A DNA stretch of 64,000 nucleotides from Nocardioides jensenii JCM 1364 = NBRC 14755 (GCF_001552535.1 NZ_BCRJ01000039.1:1-64000), one strand, 5' to 3'; numbered from the stretch's first letter, positions 45,674-54,689 are shown. Translations and numbers: made by a program. The notes: a model not told the origin generated them from the sequence alone.

Positions 45674-45721
45674 GGTTGAGTGCTCAGGTGGCTGCCTCGG
45701 CAATCACCTGAGCACTCAACC
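45674..45721. terminator. Bidirectional hairpin terminator
   Basis: Perfect 17-bp stem (45674-45690 with 45705-45721) and 14-base loop between converging DUF3073 and dehydrogenase genes. No long T-run. Confidence 0.7.
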
Positions 45722-45729
45722 GGCGTGTC

Positions 45730-46803
45730 TCAGGACAGCCAGAGGCCGCGCAGGCGACCGACGTCGCGCATGCGACGTTCGGCGAGCCGGTCGGCAGCGA
45801 TCGCCGGCGGTACGCCGTCCGTCCGTGCGGTCTCGAAGACCGCGCGGGTGGTGTCGAAGATGCCGCTGGCGCGCTGCTGGGCGCGATCGAAGACGAAGCC
45901 CTCGAGCTCGTCGGCGACCTGGATCAGGCCGCCGGCGTTCACGCAGTAGTCGGGCGCGTAGAGGATGCCGCGATCGGCGAGCGCCTTCTCGATCCCCGGG
46001 TGGGCGAGCTGGTTGTTCGCGGCACCGCAGATGACTGTCGCCGACAGCACGTCGACGACGGCGTCCGTGATCGCCCCGCCGAGGGCACACGGCGCGTAGA
46101 CGTCGAGCGCTGAGGCGACCAGTGCCTCGGTCGACTCCACCACGGTCACGGCGGGCAGCTCGTCACGGATACGGTCGATGGCCGGCTGCCAGACGTCGGT
46201 GACCACCACGGACGCGCCGTCCTCGACGAGGCGGCGGGCCAGGTGGTGCCCGACCTTGCCGACGCCGGCGATGCCGACGGTGCGACCGCCCAGGGTCGGT
46301 TCGCCCCATGTGGCCTCGGCGGCAGCACGCATCCCCTGGAAGACGCCGTACGCGGTGAGCACCGAGCTGTCGCCGGCGCCACCGTGGGCGACGGTGCGAC
46401 CCGTGACGTAGGAGCACTCGCGGGCGATCTCGTCCATGTCGACGCTGAACGTGCCGACGTCGCAGGCCGTGTAGTACCGACCGTTCAGGGACTCGACGAA
46501 GCGTCCGTAGGCACGCAGGAGGGCTTCGCTCTTGAGGGTGTTCGGGTCGCCGATGATCACCGCCTTGCCACCGCCGAGGTCGAGCCCGGCGAGGGCGGCC
46601 TTGTAGGACATCCCGCGGGAGAGGTTGAGCACGTCGGTGACCGCGTCGGCGGTGTCGGCGTACGGGTAGAAGCGGGTGCCGCCGAGGGCGGGGCCGAGGG
46701 CGGTGGAGTGGACGGCGATGATCGCCTTGAGTCCGCTGGGCTCGTCGTGGCAGAAGACGACTTGCTCGTGCTCGGAGTCGAACACGTCAGGGGTGGGGGT
46801 CAC
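45730..46803 (-). CDS. Valine/leucine dehydrogenase
   Basis: 357 residues. Glu/Leu/Phe/Val dehydrogenase: oxidative deamination of a branched-chain amino acid with NAD. N-terminal catalytic domain with GPALGGTRF and the Lys of [20 protein letters not shown]; second NAD fold with GVGKVG (about 183-188). Similar to Streptomyces Vdh by order and length. GTG start with AAAGGTC upstream. Overall the enzyme feeds branched acyl precursors. A precise amino acid preference is inference. Confidence 0.88.
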   Translation of the reverse strand: MTPTPDVFDSEHEQVVFCHDEPSGLKAIIAVHSTALGPALGGTRFYPYADTADAVTDVLNLSRGMSYKAALAGLDLGGGKAVIIGDPNTLKSEALLRAYGRFVESLNGRYYTACDVGTFSVDMDEIARECSYVTGRTVAHGGAGDSSVLTAYGVFQGMRAAAEATWGEPTLGGRTVGIAGVGKVGHHLARRLVEDGASVVVTDVWQPAIDRIRDELPAVTVVESTEALVASALDVYAPCALGGAITDAVVDVLSATVICGAANNQLAHPGIEKALADRGILYAPDYCVNAGGLIQVADELEGFVFDRAQQRASGIFDTTRAVFETARTDGVPPAIAADRLAERRMRDVGRLRGLWLS

Positions 46804-46952
46804 GGTTGGCGACCTTTCTGTGCGTGGCGCCGCGGGGGTGGTGCGGTGCCGTCGGTGGTCGGGCCTGCGAGGGTGACGCAGGTCTCACTCCACTGTATTG
46901 AATTCATCCGCCTCCAGCGAAAACGCCGGTGACCCGTCGGCTTGGGAGAGAC

Positions 46953-46969
46953 GTTTGGCTATGGCAAAC
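46953..46969. promoter_or_regulatory. Dyad upstream of bldC
   Basis: GTTTG-gctatgg-CAAAC, 40 bases before the bldC ATG, flanked by GAGAG and CTC that extend it imperfectly. Candidate operator (autoregulation?) or part of the promoter. 46804-46952 shows nothing else clear. Confidence 0.35.
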
Positions 46970-47008
46970 TCTCGGGTGAACCGGACATTTCACATCGAAA
47001 GAGGATTC

Positions 47009-47200
47009 ATGAACTCCCCCCAGTCGGACGCGGAGAACCTGCTCACGCCGTCCGAGGTCGCTGCCCTGTTCCGCGTGGACCCCAAGACCGTGACCAGGTG
47101 GGCGAAGGCCGGGAAGATCGGCTCGATCCGCACGCTCGGGGGCCACCGTCGCTTCCGTGAGTCCGAGGTCATGGAGTTGCTCGGATCCAACGAGCAGTGA
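47009..47200 (+). CDS. bldC: BldC, MerR-type developmental regulator
   Basis: 63 residues from ATG 47009 with GAAAGAGG upstream: LLTPSEVAALFRVDPKTVTRWAKAGKIGSIRTLGGHRRFRESEVMELL is the winged helix of BldC, which is very conserved. No effector domain, as in BldC. In Streptomyces it delays entry into development by binding direct repeats near many promoters. Converging kinase gene begins immediately after its stop. Confidence 0.95.
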   Translation: MNSPQSDAENLLTPSEVAALFRVDPKTVTRWAKAGKIGSIRTLGGHRRFRESEVMELLGSNEQ

Positions 47201-48202
47201 TCAGCGCACCAGCTCGGTGATGCCGTAGGCGGCCCCGAAGGTGCCGGCCAGCACGAGCACGCAGACCAGGGCCAGCAGCCAGCCGGGCATCCCGGAACCG
47301 GGCTCGGAGTCGTGGCGCACAGGGACGGTCGCGGGCGCGGCCTGCCGCGCCGTGGTCGGCGTGCTCCGGTGGGCAGAGGGGTCGGTCAGGGCCGAGCGGA
47401 GCGCGGTGGAGAACGACGCCACGTCCGGCCAGCGGTCCTCGGGGTCGGCGGCCAGCGCACGGGCCAGCACGCTGTCGACCGCCGGTGGCAACGGTGCGAG
47501 GACGGAGGGCGCAACCGGCACCTTGGCGTCGGCCAGCGAGCCGATGCCGCCCTCACGGGCCAGCTTGCCGGTGAGCATCTGGTAGGCCACCGCGCCCAGC
47601 GCGTGCACGTCGGCGCGAGTGTCCAGCGGTGCGCCGGTCGCCTGCTCGGGGGCCATGTAGGCCGGTGTGCCGACCACCTGGGTCAGGCCGCTGGCGTGCA
47701 ACATCGCCTTGGCCACGCCGAGGTCGGCGACCAGCAGCTTGGTGGCCCCGGTATCGGTGACGGATGCGCCGCGTGAGCTGAGCAGCAGGTTGTGGGGCTT
47801 GATGTCGCGGTGGATCACACCGTGCCCGTGCAGCACGGAGAGCCCCGCGGCGGCCTGGTCGACGAGATCGATGACCTGTGCCGGCGGCATCGGCCTTCCC
47901 GGCTCGAGCAGGGTGGCCAGGGAGCCGCGGTCGGCGTACGACATCACGAAGTACGGCGTGCCGTCGGCCTCGCCGATGTCGTAGACCCGCACCACGTGGT
48001 CGGAGTCGGCCCGGCGCAGGATGCGCGCCTCCTCCAGGAACCGGTCGCGAACGTCGTAGCGCTGGGCCCAGTTCTCCGCGAGCGCCTTCACGGCGACGTC
48101 GGAGTCGAGTTCGTCGTCGTGGTAGAGCCAGACGGTGGCGAACCCACCGACACCGATGCGGCCCACCCGCTGGAGACGACCGAGGCGCTCTGGCAGGGAC
48201 AC
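47201..48202 (-). CDS. Ser/Thr protein kinase with C-terminal membrane anchor
   Basis: 333 residues, GTG start. Kinase domain: GRIGVGGFATVW, VAVKAL, HRDIKPHNLLL, APEQ. The magnesium motif is DLG (LLVADLGVAK) instead of DFG, as in some active kinases. A Pro/Ser linker and one membrane helix at the very C-terminus (PGWLLALVCVLVLAGTFGAAYGI) anchor it with almost no outside part, so it cannot sense ligands directly. Divergent from the ECF sigma factor gene; may control it. Confidence 0.9.
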   Translation of the reverse strand: MSLPERLGRLQRVGRIGVGGFATVWLYHDDELDSDVAVKALAENWAQRYDVRDRFLEEARILRRADSDHVVRVYDIGEADGTPYFVMSYADRGSLATLLEPGRPMPPAQVIDLVDQAAAGLSVLHGHGVIHRDIKPHNLLLSSRGASVTDTGATKLLVADLGVAKAMLHASGLTQVVGTPAYMAPEQATGAPLDTRADVHALGAVAYQMLTGKLAREGGIGSLADAKVPVAPSVLAPLPPAVDSVLARALAADPEDRWPDVASFSTALRSALTDPSAHRSTPTTARQAAPATVPVRHDSEPGSGMPGWLLALVCVLVLAGTFGAAYGITELVR

Positions 48203-48252
48203 GATGGGTATTGTGCCGCACGAAGCCGTCCGGGAGCCTTCAGGGGGAACGC

Positions 48253-48813
48253 ATGTCCAGCACCACCGCCGAACCGCCCGACCTCGAGGAGCTGGCCGTC
48301 CGCGCTGCGGCCGGTGACCGTGAGGCGCTCGAGGACCTGCTCGCGGGCATCCAACCGCGGGTACGCCGCATCTGCGGCCGGATGCTGCTCTATCCGGAGG
48401 ACGCCGAGGAGGCAGCCCAGGACGTGCTGCTGCTCGTGGCCACCAAGATCCACACCTTCAACGGCCGCAGCAAGTTCACCACCTGGTTGCACTCGGTGGC
48501 CTCGAACAGCGCGCGGTCGACCTACCGCAGCCTCAAGCGGCGGGCCGCCGAGCGGCCCACCGACGAGATGCCGGTGCATGCCGACCCGCGCACCACCAGC
48601 GTGATCGCCGGCAGCCGGCTCGACCTGCTGGAGGCCCTCGAGGTGCTGGGGTCGACGCACCCGGAGCTGGTCGAGCCGCTGGTGCTTCGTGACGTGCAGG
48701 AGCTCGACTACAACGAGATCTCGCGGCTGCTCGACACCCCGCTGGGCACGATCAAGTCACGCATCCACTCGGCCCGCAACGCGGTCCGACCGCTGCTGCG
48801 CACCCACGAGTGA
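48253..48813 (+). CDS. ECF-like RNA polymerase sigma-70 factor
   Basis: 186 residues from ATG 48253 with GGGGGAA upstream. Region 2 (PRVRRICGRMLLYPEDAEEAAQDVLLLVATKIHTFNGRSKFTTWLHSVASNSARS) and region 4 (DYNEISRLLDTPLGTIKSRIHSARNAVRPLL) are typical of ECF sigma factors; N-terminal 25 residues are extra. No anti-sigma gene follows; the neighbour is a divergent membrane kinase, suggesting phosphorylation control like SigR-type or STK-linked ECF groups. -10 candidate TATTGT at 48208. Confidence 0.9.
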   Translation: MSSTTAEPPDLEELAVRAAAGDREALEDLLAGIQPRVRRICGRMLLYPEDAEEAAQDVLLLVATKIHTFNGRSKFTTWLHSVASNSARSTYRSLKRRAAERPTDEMPVHADPRTTSVIAGSRLDLLEALEVLGSTHPELVEPLVLRDVQELDYNEISRLLDTPLGTIKSRIHSARNAVRPLLRTHE

Positions 48814-48886
48814 CCCGTCGTGAGTTCGTCGACCCGTCGTGAGTTCGGGCCGACCCGTCGTGAGTTCGTCGAACTCACGACGGGTC
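48812..48886. repeat. Triple 17-bp direct repeat with inverted copy, hairpin terminator
   Basis: GACCCGTCGTGAGTTCG occurs at 48812-48828, 48831-48847 and 48852-48868; its reverse complement is at 48870-48886. The last two form a near-perfect hairpin able to end the sigma factor and the converging gene. The first copy starts inside the sigma gene's stop codon. Confidence 0.8.
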
Positions 48887-48888
48887 GA

Positions 48889-50016
48889 TCAGCCGGCTGA
48901 GCCGAGGACGACGGCCCGGTCCGAGTCGACCTCGACCTCGCACTCACCCTTGAGCGTGCAGCGGTAGATCACGCCGCCGTTGAAGTCGCTGTCCTTGTAG
49001 GCGTGCACGAAGATCGCGTCGTTGGTGGCCCACTCGGCCGTCGCGGCGAGCTCGGGTGCCTTGATCAGGTCGGTCTGCTTGCCAGTGGAGGAGTCGATGA
49101 CCAGGAACTCCACGGGACCGAAGCCCTCGGTCTGCTGCGGGATGCCGAGGATCTCCGTGCCGTCGGGGCTGAACTGCGCGAGAGCTCCGTTCGGACGGAT
49201 GTCGCAGTTCTTCCACCACTTGTCCTCGCCGATCACCGCGCCTCCGTGCAGGCACCACGGCGACAACGTCTCGACCGACGCGACCAGGTCGCCCTGGGGT
49301 GAGGCGCCGGCTGGGTTGAAGCCGTCCTTGACCTTGAACTGCGACTTGTCGTAAAGGTTCCAGCCGATCAGTGTCTGGTCAGCGGTGGTGGTCGCCCAGG
49401 TGGTGATCACGTCGTCGCGGTTGGCGAAGACGGCTCCGCCGACGGGGTCGCCCTTGGCCTTCACGCCGATGGTGTCAGTCACCTCGCCCGAGCGTGCGTC
49501 GCGCACCTGGTAGGTGTCGGCGTCCTTGAACTTGGCGACGAGGGAGTCGCCGTCGGTGTTGACGTCGTAGGGCCCGAAGAGCTCGCCGATCGGTGTCGTC
49601 GCGCCGTCCGGGTCGACGAAGGTGGCTCGGTAGTCGGGGACCTGCGGACTCAGCGACTCCACGACCAGCCAACCGCCGGCAACTCGATGGAGGCCGACCA
49701 CGTCGGCAACCTTGAAGCCTGACACCAACACCTCGGTGTCGCCGTCGTGGAGGGTTCCGCCCTCGAGGTAGAGCAGCTCGCCTTGATTGCTGTCGGGTGC
49801 CTGGTCGCTTGACTGACCTTCGTCCGGGGTCGTGCTCGGCTCACCCGTCGGCGTGTCGGTCCCGGTCGTGGGGGTGCCCCCGGACTCGGTCGAGCCGCTG
49901 CTCGACTTCGCCCCCTGGTCGTCGCCTTCGAGGATTCCGGAAGAGGCGGCGTAGGTGCCGCCGACGATCCCGAGGACGGCGGCCGAGGCAATGGCCATCG
50001 TCGTGATGCGGTTCAT
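48889..50016 (-). CDS. Secreted/anchored beta-propeller-like protein
   Basis: 375 residues from ATG 50016, overlapping the preceding gene's stop (ATGA). N-terminal helix MNRITTMAIASAAVLGIVGGTYAAS is a signal or anchor; a Ser/Thr/Gly/Pro linker of about 50 residues follows. The rest shows WD40/YVTN-like repeats of four strands (GGWLVVESLSPQVPDYRATF, GALAQFSPDGTEILGIP, PVEFLVIDSSTGKQTDLI). Cys pairs (CLHGG...CDIR, CTLKGEC) suggest disulfides. Function unknown. Confidence 0.75.
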   Translation of the reverse strand: MNRITTMAIASAAVLGIVGGTYAASSGILEGDDQGAKSSSGSTESGGTPTTGTDTPTGEPSTTPDEGQSSDQAPDSNQGELLYLEGGTLHDGDTEVLVSGFKVADVVGLHRVAGGWLVVESLSPQVPDYRATFVDPDGATTPIGELFGPYDVNTDGDSLVAKFKDADTYQVRDARSGEVTDTIGVKAKGDPVGGAVFANRDDVITTWATTTADQTLIGWNLYDKSQFKVKDGFNPAGASPQGDLVASVETLSPWCLHGGAVIGEDKWWKNCDIRPNGALAQFSPDGTEILGIPQQTEGFGPVEFLVIDSSTGKQTDLIKAPELAATAEWATNDAIFVHAYKDSDFNGGVIYRCTLKGECEVEVDSDRAVVLGSAG

Positions 50017-51419
50017 GGTCGGTCCTGTCTGTCGTCCGTTGGCGTGAGGTCTGATGCTCCGGCCGACGATTCGGTTCGCCCCGTGGGAGGTGAGGCCCGC
50101 AACACGACGAAGTCTCCGTGGGTCCCGTAGCCGGGCAGCTCGCCGGCGTACGTCGTACCGTCGAAGGTCAGCATCAGGGCGGAGCCGTCGGCGAGCTCGA
50201 CCACCGAGGGCCAGGGCAGGTTCGTGGGGTGGTCCGCCTCGAGCGCGCCGACCTCGGCCAGGTCGAGATCGAAGACCGGGAAGCGGCGACGTTGACCACG
50301 CCGCCCTTGTGGTCCGTCGCTGGCCAGCACCCGCCAGTCGCCGTCGACGCGGGCCAGCAGCGTGCCTTCGGTGGCGCGCCGGTCGGTGGCCGCGCCCAGC
50401 AGTCGCCACCCCTCCAGCCGACCGGGCTCCGCGGCGCGGGCCAGTGCCGGGTAGAAGTCGAAGAACTTGCGCGCCGCGACGAAGGCGAGGTGCCAGTGGC
50501 CCTCGATCCGGGCCAGGTGCGGGTCCCAGGTGCCGACCACCGGCGGGGGCAGCGCGTGGTCCGGCAGGCTCACCGGGGCGGAGTCGAGGACGTGCTCGCC
50601 CTCGAGCAGGTCGGCGTCGGTGATGGCCAGGGTGATCCCGACCCGGCGTTGCGCCTCGGGTGCGTGGTCGAAGGTCGCCCAGGTGCTGGTGGCCACGAGC
50701 CACCGGTCGCCGTCGCGGACCAGGTGGGTGGCGTGGTCGCCGCGGACCACTCCTTCGCGACGGAACCACAGGTCGCTGCGGTGCTCGACCGCGAACGTCG
50801 TCGGGTCGAAGGCCCACACCCCGCATCGCCCGGTGCCGAAGAACCCGGGCCCGGCATGGGTCAGCGCCAGGAACAGCAGTCCGTCGCGTTCGTACGGCGT
50901 TCCGTCGGCATGCGTCACCACGTGGACGTCGCGTACGCCGAGCTGCCCGCTCGCGCCGGATCGCCAGTGGGCGACCGGGGAGGCCTGGTCGCGTTGTCGC
51001 GGCTGCCACCCCACCTCGGGAGAGAGCGTGGCCGGGTCGACGTCGTGGTCCAGCTCGACCTTTCCACGGGCTGTCCAGACGTCGTCGTGACGGGTCAGGA
51101 CGGTCACCTGCCGACCGGTCAGCATGACGCCGAGGGCGTCCGGGGGAGTGGGCGGTCGTCCGTGTCGCCTGCTGCGGTGGTGGCTGGTGTGGCCGGCCGG
51201 GTCGGTCAGGTCGACGCCGGCCAGTCGCCGGCCGCCGTCGTACCAGCCCTCGAGGCGAAACCCCTCCGCGCCGAAGCCGGCCACCACGCGGCCGGCCACG
51301 TCGTGGGTCGAGAGCTCGACCTCGATGGCGGCGAACGGGGCGACGAAGCCGCTGGTGCGTTCGCGGCCCACGAGGCTCACCGGGCGGCTCCGGTGCACCT
51401 CCTCGAATCTCGACCACAC
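50013..51419 (-). CDS. Hypothetical protein, possible beta-propeller
   Basis: 468 residues from GTG 51419, which lies 7 bases after TAGGGT; an alternative GTG at 51428 would overlap that hexamer. Soluble, no signal. Segments such as GVWAFDPTTFAVEHRSDLWF, THLVRDGDRWLVATSTWATFDHAP, GTWDPHLARIEGHWHLAFVA, DWRVLASDGPQ and PWPSVVELADGSALMLTFDGT resemble blades of five-bladed propellers of GH43/GH62-type, but no catalytic triad is identified. Translationally coupled to the secreted propeller gene downstream. Confidence 0.6.
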   Translation of the reverse strand: MWSRFEEVHRSRPVSLVGRERTSGFVAPFAAIEVELSTHDVAGRVVAGFGAEGFRLEGWYDGGRRLAGVDLTDPAGHTSHHRSRRHGRPPTPPDALGVMLTGRQVTVLTRHDDVWTARGKVELDHDVDPATLSPEVGWQPRQRDQASPVAHWRSGASGQLGVRDVHVVTHADGTPYERDGLLFLALTHAGPGFFGTGRCGVWAFDPTTFAVEHRSDLWFRREGVVRGDHATHLVRDGDRWLVATSTWATFDHAPEAQRRVGITLAITDADLLEGEHVLDSAPVSLPDHALPPPVVGTWDPHLARIEGHWHLAFVAARKFFDFYPALARAAEPGRLEGWRLLGAATDRRATEGTLLARVDGDWRVLASDGPQGRRGQRRRFPVFDLDLAEVGALEADHPTNLPWPSVVELADGSALMLTFDGTTYAGELPGYGTHGDFVVLRASPPTGRTESSAGASDLTPTDDRQDRP

Positions 51420-51457
51420 GCCCTGCACCCTATGCCGGTCGCGGACCGACGAGTGGA

Positions 51458-54019
51458 TCAGCGCAGCCGGCTCAGATAGCCGGCGGCCCGCTTCACGTCA
51501 CGCATCCGGCTCTCCCAGGTCACCCCGACCACGGTCAGTACGAGACCGATCGTCCCGATCAGCGCCCACTGCGGGAGGACCGAGGCGTACGTCGCCTCGC
51601 GCAGCACCAGCAGCAGGCCAACGGTGGCGCCGGCGACCAGCGGAGCGGACCAGCGAAGGGTGATGCCTATGCCGAGCACCAGCAGGCAGGCGACGCCCAG
51701 CAGCGCGGCACGCAGGGAGACGGGATCGGTCAGGGCGACCAGCAGGGAGGGCACCAGCGCCAGGCTCAGGCCCGGCCCCAGGGCACGCGGGCTGGGCAGC
51801 CGGTCGTGTCGGGCGCCGAGGTGCATGCGGAGCACGCCGACAGCCATCAGTACGACGGCCAGGGGCAGCGTGTAGGCCTCGACGGTCTCCACACCGACCT
51901 GCTCGAGGCGCACCCACTGGGCGACCACCATCAGGCCCAGTCCGAGCCAACCCAGCCCACGGCGGTGGGCGTTCAGCAGCGCGGAGAGATGAGCCAGCAC
52001 GGCGGCCAGGGTGAGGTCGACGGCGAGCCAGGTCTGGGCGACGCCGGAGCCCTCGACGAGCGAGACCGCGACCGTCACGACCGCCACCAGGGCGACCGGG
52101 AGCTCTCGCTCCGGGCGGGCGCCGAGCACCGCCCAGGCTCCGAGGGCGCCCAGCACCGGGATCGCCCGCCAGGTCGCGTCCACGCCGGCCAGGTCCAAGG
52201 CGGTCCACAGGAACACGGCGGCAACCGGGGCGAACGCCAGGTCGCCCAGCTGCCGAACGAGCGGCCGTCGCGCCGTAGTCGTGGCGAGCGCCGCGACGGT
52301 TGACAGGCCGGTGGTGACCGCGGTCAGGCCCTCGCTCTGGAACGAGGCCACTAGGGCCAGCCCGGCGGTCAGGACACCGAGCACGAGCGCCGTCGTACCG
52401 AGCTCCACCGCCGAGCGGGCACTCAGGGCCGACAACGCCAAACCGGTCACCAGCAACAGGGCGATCATGACCGACAGTGGGGCGCCGTACAACGCCGGCA
52501 GCAGGGTCAGTGACGCCACGACGACCAGGCCGACGGGAGCCACGACTCGCCGCAGCGACACCTCGGTCAGCTGGTTGACGGTGACCCATCCCGCGAGCAG
52601 GACGCCGAAGGTGGCGACTGGCAGGAGCAACGGCCAGTGCCAGGCCAGGTCCGGACGCTCGAGCGCATGCCCGGCCCGGACCGTCCAGACCTCGTGGACC
52701 ATCAGGGCGTCGAGCGCGGTGCCGGCCAGGAACGTGGCCGAACCGAGGAGTCCGAGTCCGGCGAGCACCGCGGGCAGTGCCACGACGGGACGCCAGGCCC
52801 GGGCCAGGAGGGTGGTGGCGGCAGCGGCGACCAGGACCACGGTCAGCGCGACCAGCGTCACGATCGTCCCGGACTCGTCGGCGGCCGGCAGTGTTGCCAG
52901 AGCGGTGACCAGGGCAACGCCGGCAGCGGCCCCGGCAATTCGGGCGGGCTCGGGAAGCCGACGGGTCGGCCCGACCGGCAGGGCCACGGATGCTGCGATG
53001 CCGGCTGCGAGCAGGGCTGGCCACACCTGGAACCCTCCCCAGACACCTGTCACGGTGGGCGGGACGTCGATGCGGATCAGACCCACGACCAGCAGTTCCA
53101 GCCAGGCCAGGCCGGCTCCCACCAGCACCACGACCGTGGCGATCGGGAGTCGGAGGCGGTGGCAGCCCCACGCCGCACCGACCTGCAGGACGAACCATGC
53201 CAGCGCCGACACCGCGATCAGGTCGAGACCACGGCCCTCGCCGTTGATCACCGTCGACGTCAGGCCGCCGGTGCCGAGAACCACGCCCAGGCCGCCGATC
53301 AGCTGGGCGCTGATCAGCCGGCCGACCGTCCCGGCGCGCAGCAGGTGGGCGCCGCCCAGGCCGGCCAGTGCCAGCGTCGCACCGATCACGAACGTGAACG
53401 TGTCGTGGTCGATCTCGCCGAGCCAACCGGAGGAGCGGGCGCCGAACACATCGAGCGTGAGCAGCCCCAGGGCCAGGGTCGTGAACGACTCGGCGCCGGC
53501 CCGGAGATCGGCGCGGGCCAGCAGCCAGGCTCCGCCGGCCGCAGCCAGGGTCAGGGCAAGGAGTACGACGGTCCGCCCGCCGACGCCGAGCGCCGACCAG
53601 GCGACGGCCAGGAAGACCAGCGCGGCCACGAGCAGGCAGGTGGCGCCCAGGCCGAGCAGGATCCGTGGCACGGAGGCGCTGCTCATCCCGCTGCCCACCC
53701 CGCGACGCGGAGCGGCCGGGGCTGCCGGGTAGGGCGTCAGGTCGGCCGAGAAGGAGCCGGCCAGACCCGGTGACGAGAGGCCGGGCGCGGACAGGCCTGC
53801 TGCCACCGCGTGGGGGCGAGCCGGCGTACGCGCGACCGTGGAGTTCGCGGAGAGCTCGGCCAGCTGCCGCACGAGCGTGTCGGCGCGGGTGAGAGTGGCG
53901 AAGAGCTGCAGGGCCACCGAGCCCGTCAACGTGGTGCGGCACTGGGCGCAGCCGGTGCTGCCGGCGGTGACGACGGAGCGGCACACGGGGCAGGCCTCGG
54001 GATCGGCGTATCGGAACAT
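51458..54019 (-). CDS. SCO7613-like polytopic membrane protein with zinc ribbon
   Basis: 853 residues. The N-terminus CPVCRS...CAQCRT is a zinc ribbon. Residues about 30-105 form an Ala/Pro/Ser linker, then some 22 hydrophobic helices in a nearly unbroken run. The architecture is that of the Streptomyces SCO7613-like family, whose function is unknown. Start ATG 54019 has GGTGGAG upstream; longer in-frame starts (54070) precede the zinc ribbon without conservation. Possibly cotranscribed with the gene downstream, 38 bases away. Confidence 0.8.
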   Translation of the reverse strand: MFRYADPEACPVCRSVVTAGSTGCAQCRTTLTGSVALQLFATLTRADTLVRQLAELSANSTVARTPARPHAVAAGLSAPGLSSPGLAGSFSADLTPYPAAPAAPRRGVGSGMSSASVPRILLGLGATCLLVAALVFLAVAWSALGVGGRTVVLLALTLAAAGGAWLLARADLRAGAESFTTLALGLLTLDVFGARSSGWLGEIDHDTFTFVIGATLALAGLGGAHLLRAGTVGRLISAQLIGGLGVVLGTGGLTSTVINGEGRGLDLIAVSALAWFVLQVGAAWGCHRLRLPIATVVVLVGAGLAWLELLVVGLIRIDVPPTVTGVWGGFQVWPALLAAGIAASVALPVGPTRRLPEPARIAGAAAGVALVTALATLPAADESGTIVTLVALTVVLVAAAATTLLARAWRPVVALPAVLAGLGLLGSATFLAGTALDALMVHEVWTVRAGHALERPDLAWHWPLLLPVATFGVLLAGWVTVNQLTEVSLRRVVAPVGLVVVASLTLLPALYGAPLSVMIALLLVTGLALSALSARSAVELGTTALVLGVLTAGLALVASFQSEGLTAVTTGLSTVAALATTTARRPLVRQLGDLAFAPVAAVFLWTALDLAGVDATWRAIPVLGALGAWAVLGARPERELPVALVAVVTVAVSLVEGSGVAQTWLAVDLTLAAVLAHLSALLNAHRRGLGWLGLGLMVVAQWVRLEQVGVETVEAYTLPLAVVLMAVGVLRMHLGARHDRLPSPRALGPGLSLALVPSLLVALTDPVSLRAALLGVACLLVLGIGITLRWSAPLVAGATVGLLLVLREATYASVLPQWALIGTIGLVLTVVGVTWESRMRDVKRAAGYLSRLR

Positions 54020-54153
54020 GACTCCACCCTGCCTCTCCCGAGCCGTTCCCACCCCGTCCGAGCGACTCAACCGAGGTGAGTGGCCGTACTCAGCCGCGGT
54101 AGCCGCTCGCCGTCGACCGGGATGATCGCGTCATGTCGCCACCCTCGCCTGCT

Positions 54154-54206
54154 CCGGACCTGCACCGGACCTGCACCGGACCTGCACCGGACCTGCACCG
54201 GACCTG
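54154..54206 (+). repeat. 11-bp tandem repeat, about 4.8 copies
   Basis: CCGGACCTGCA repeated four times perfectly (54154-54197) and once partially. It is in the 54020-54346 gap between the zinc-ribbon membrane gene and tRNA-Phe, where I see no gene. 11 bp is one helical turn, so copies face the same side. Confidence 0.9.
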
Positions 54207-54311
54207 TGACGGTCCTCGGTGGGACCCGGGCCAGGCCGGGGTGGCGGGGCGTGGGGTGGGTCTGTGGGTCACCATCGAGTGCCCGATGCCCCCGGAGGGC
54301 CGGAAATGAAA

Positions 54312-54344
54312 CGAAGCCGCGGTCCCGGGGGAACCGCGGCTTCG
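54312..54344 (-). terminator. Terminator after tRNA-Phe
   Basis: 12-bp stem (54312-54323 with 54333-54344), 9-base loop. On the minus strand it is followed by TTTCATTT. Confidence 0.75.
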
Positions 54345-54346
54345 AG

Positions 54347-54423
54347 TGGTGGCCAGGGGCGGGGTCGAACCGCCGACCTACCGATTTTCAGTCGGTCGCT
54401 CGTACCAACTGAGCTACCTGGCC
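54347..54423 (-). tRNA. tRNA-Phe (GAA)
   Basis: Minus strand: acceptor GGCCAGG/CCTGGCC, D arm GCTC/GAGC, anticodon loop CTGAAAA (GAA) in stem ACCGA/TCGGT, T arm GGCGG/CCGCC. 3' CCA is encoded (54347-54349). Its own terminator lies just downstream. Confidence 0.97.
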
Positions 54424-54522
54424 GGGCCGCGGAGAAGATTACCCCAGACCCGGGGGTTCGGTGAAAACGTGCATCGCTTTGGTGACTGCCGTCGCCTGCC
54501 CCTATGCTGTATCGGCAGTCCA

Positions 54523-54595
54523 GCCCCCATCGTCTAGTGGCCTAGGACGTCGCCCTTTCACGGCGGTAGCACGGGTTCGAATCCCGTTGGGGGTG
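54523..54595 (+). tRNA. tRNA-Glu (TTC)
   Basis: Acceptor GCCCCCA/TGGGGGT (first pair G-U), anticodon loop CTTTCAC (TTC), stem CGCC/GGCG, T loop TTCGAAT. Discriminator G at 54595; CCA is not encoded. Divergent from tRNA-Phe, first of a plus-strand pair. Confidence 0.97.
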
Positions 54596-54689
54596 CTCGT
54601 TGAGCAGCGGTTTTCGCCCGATTGGGTGGCACCGGCCCGCATGGGTTATTGTTCAGCGCGCTTCCAGTGCAGACTGGCAAGCACAACCT

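Noticed and set aside
48812-48886. CRISPR or att site
   Set aside because: 17-bp copies with 2-4 bases between, no integrase or cas genes nearby.
54154-54206. CRISPR array
   Set aside because: Units are 11 bp with no spacers; simple tandem repeat.
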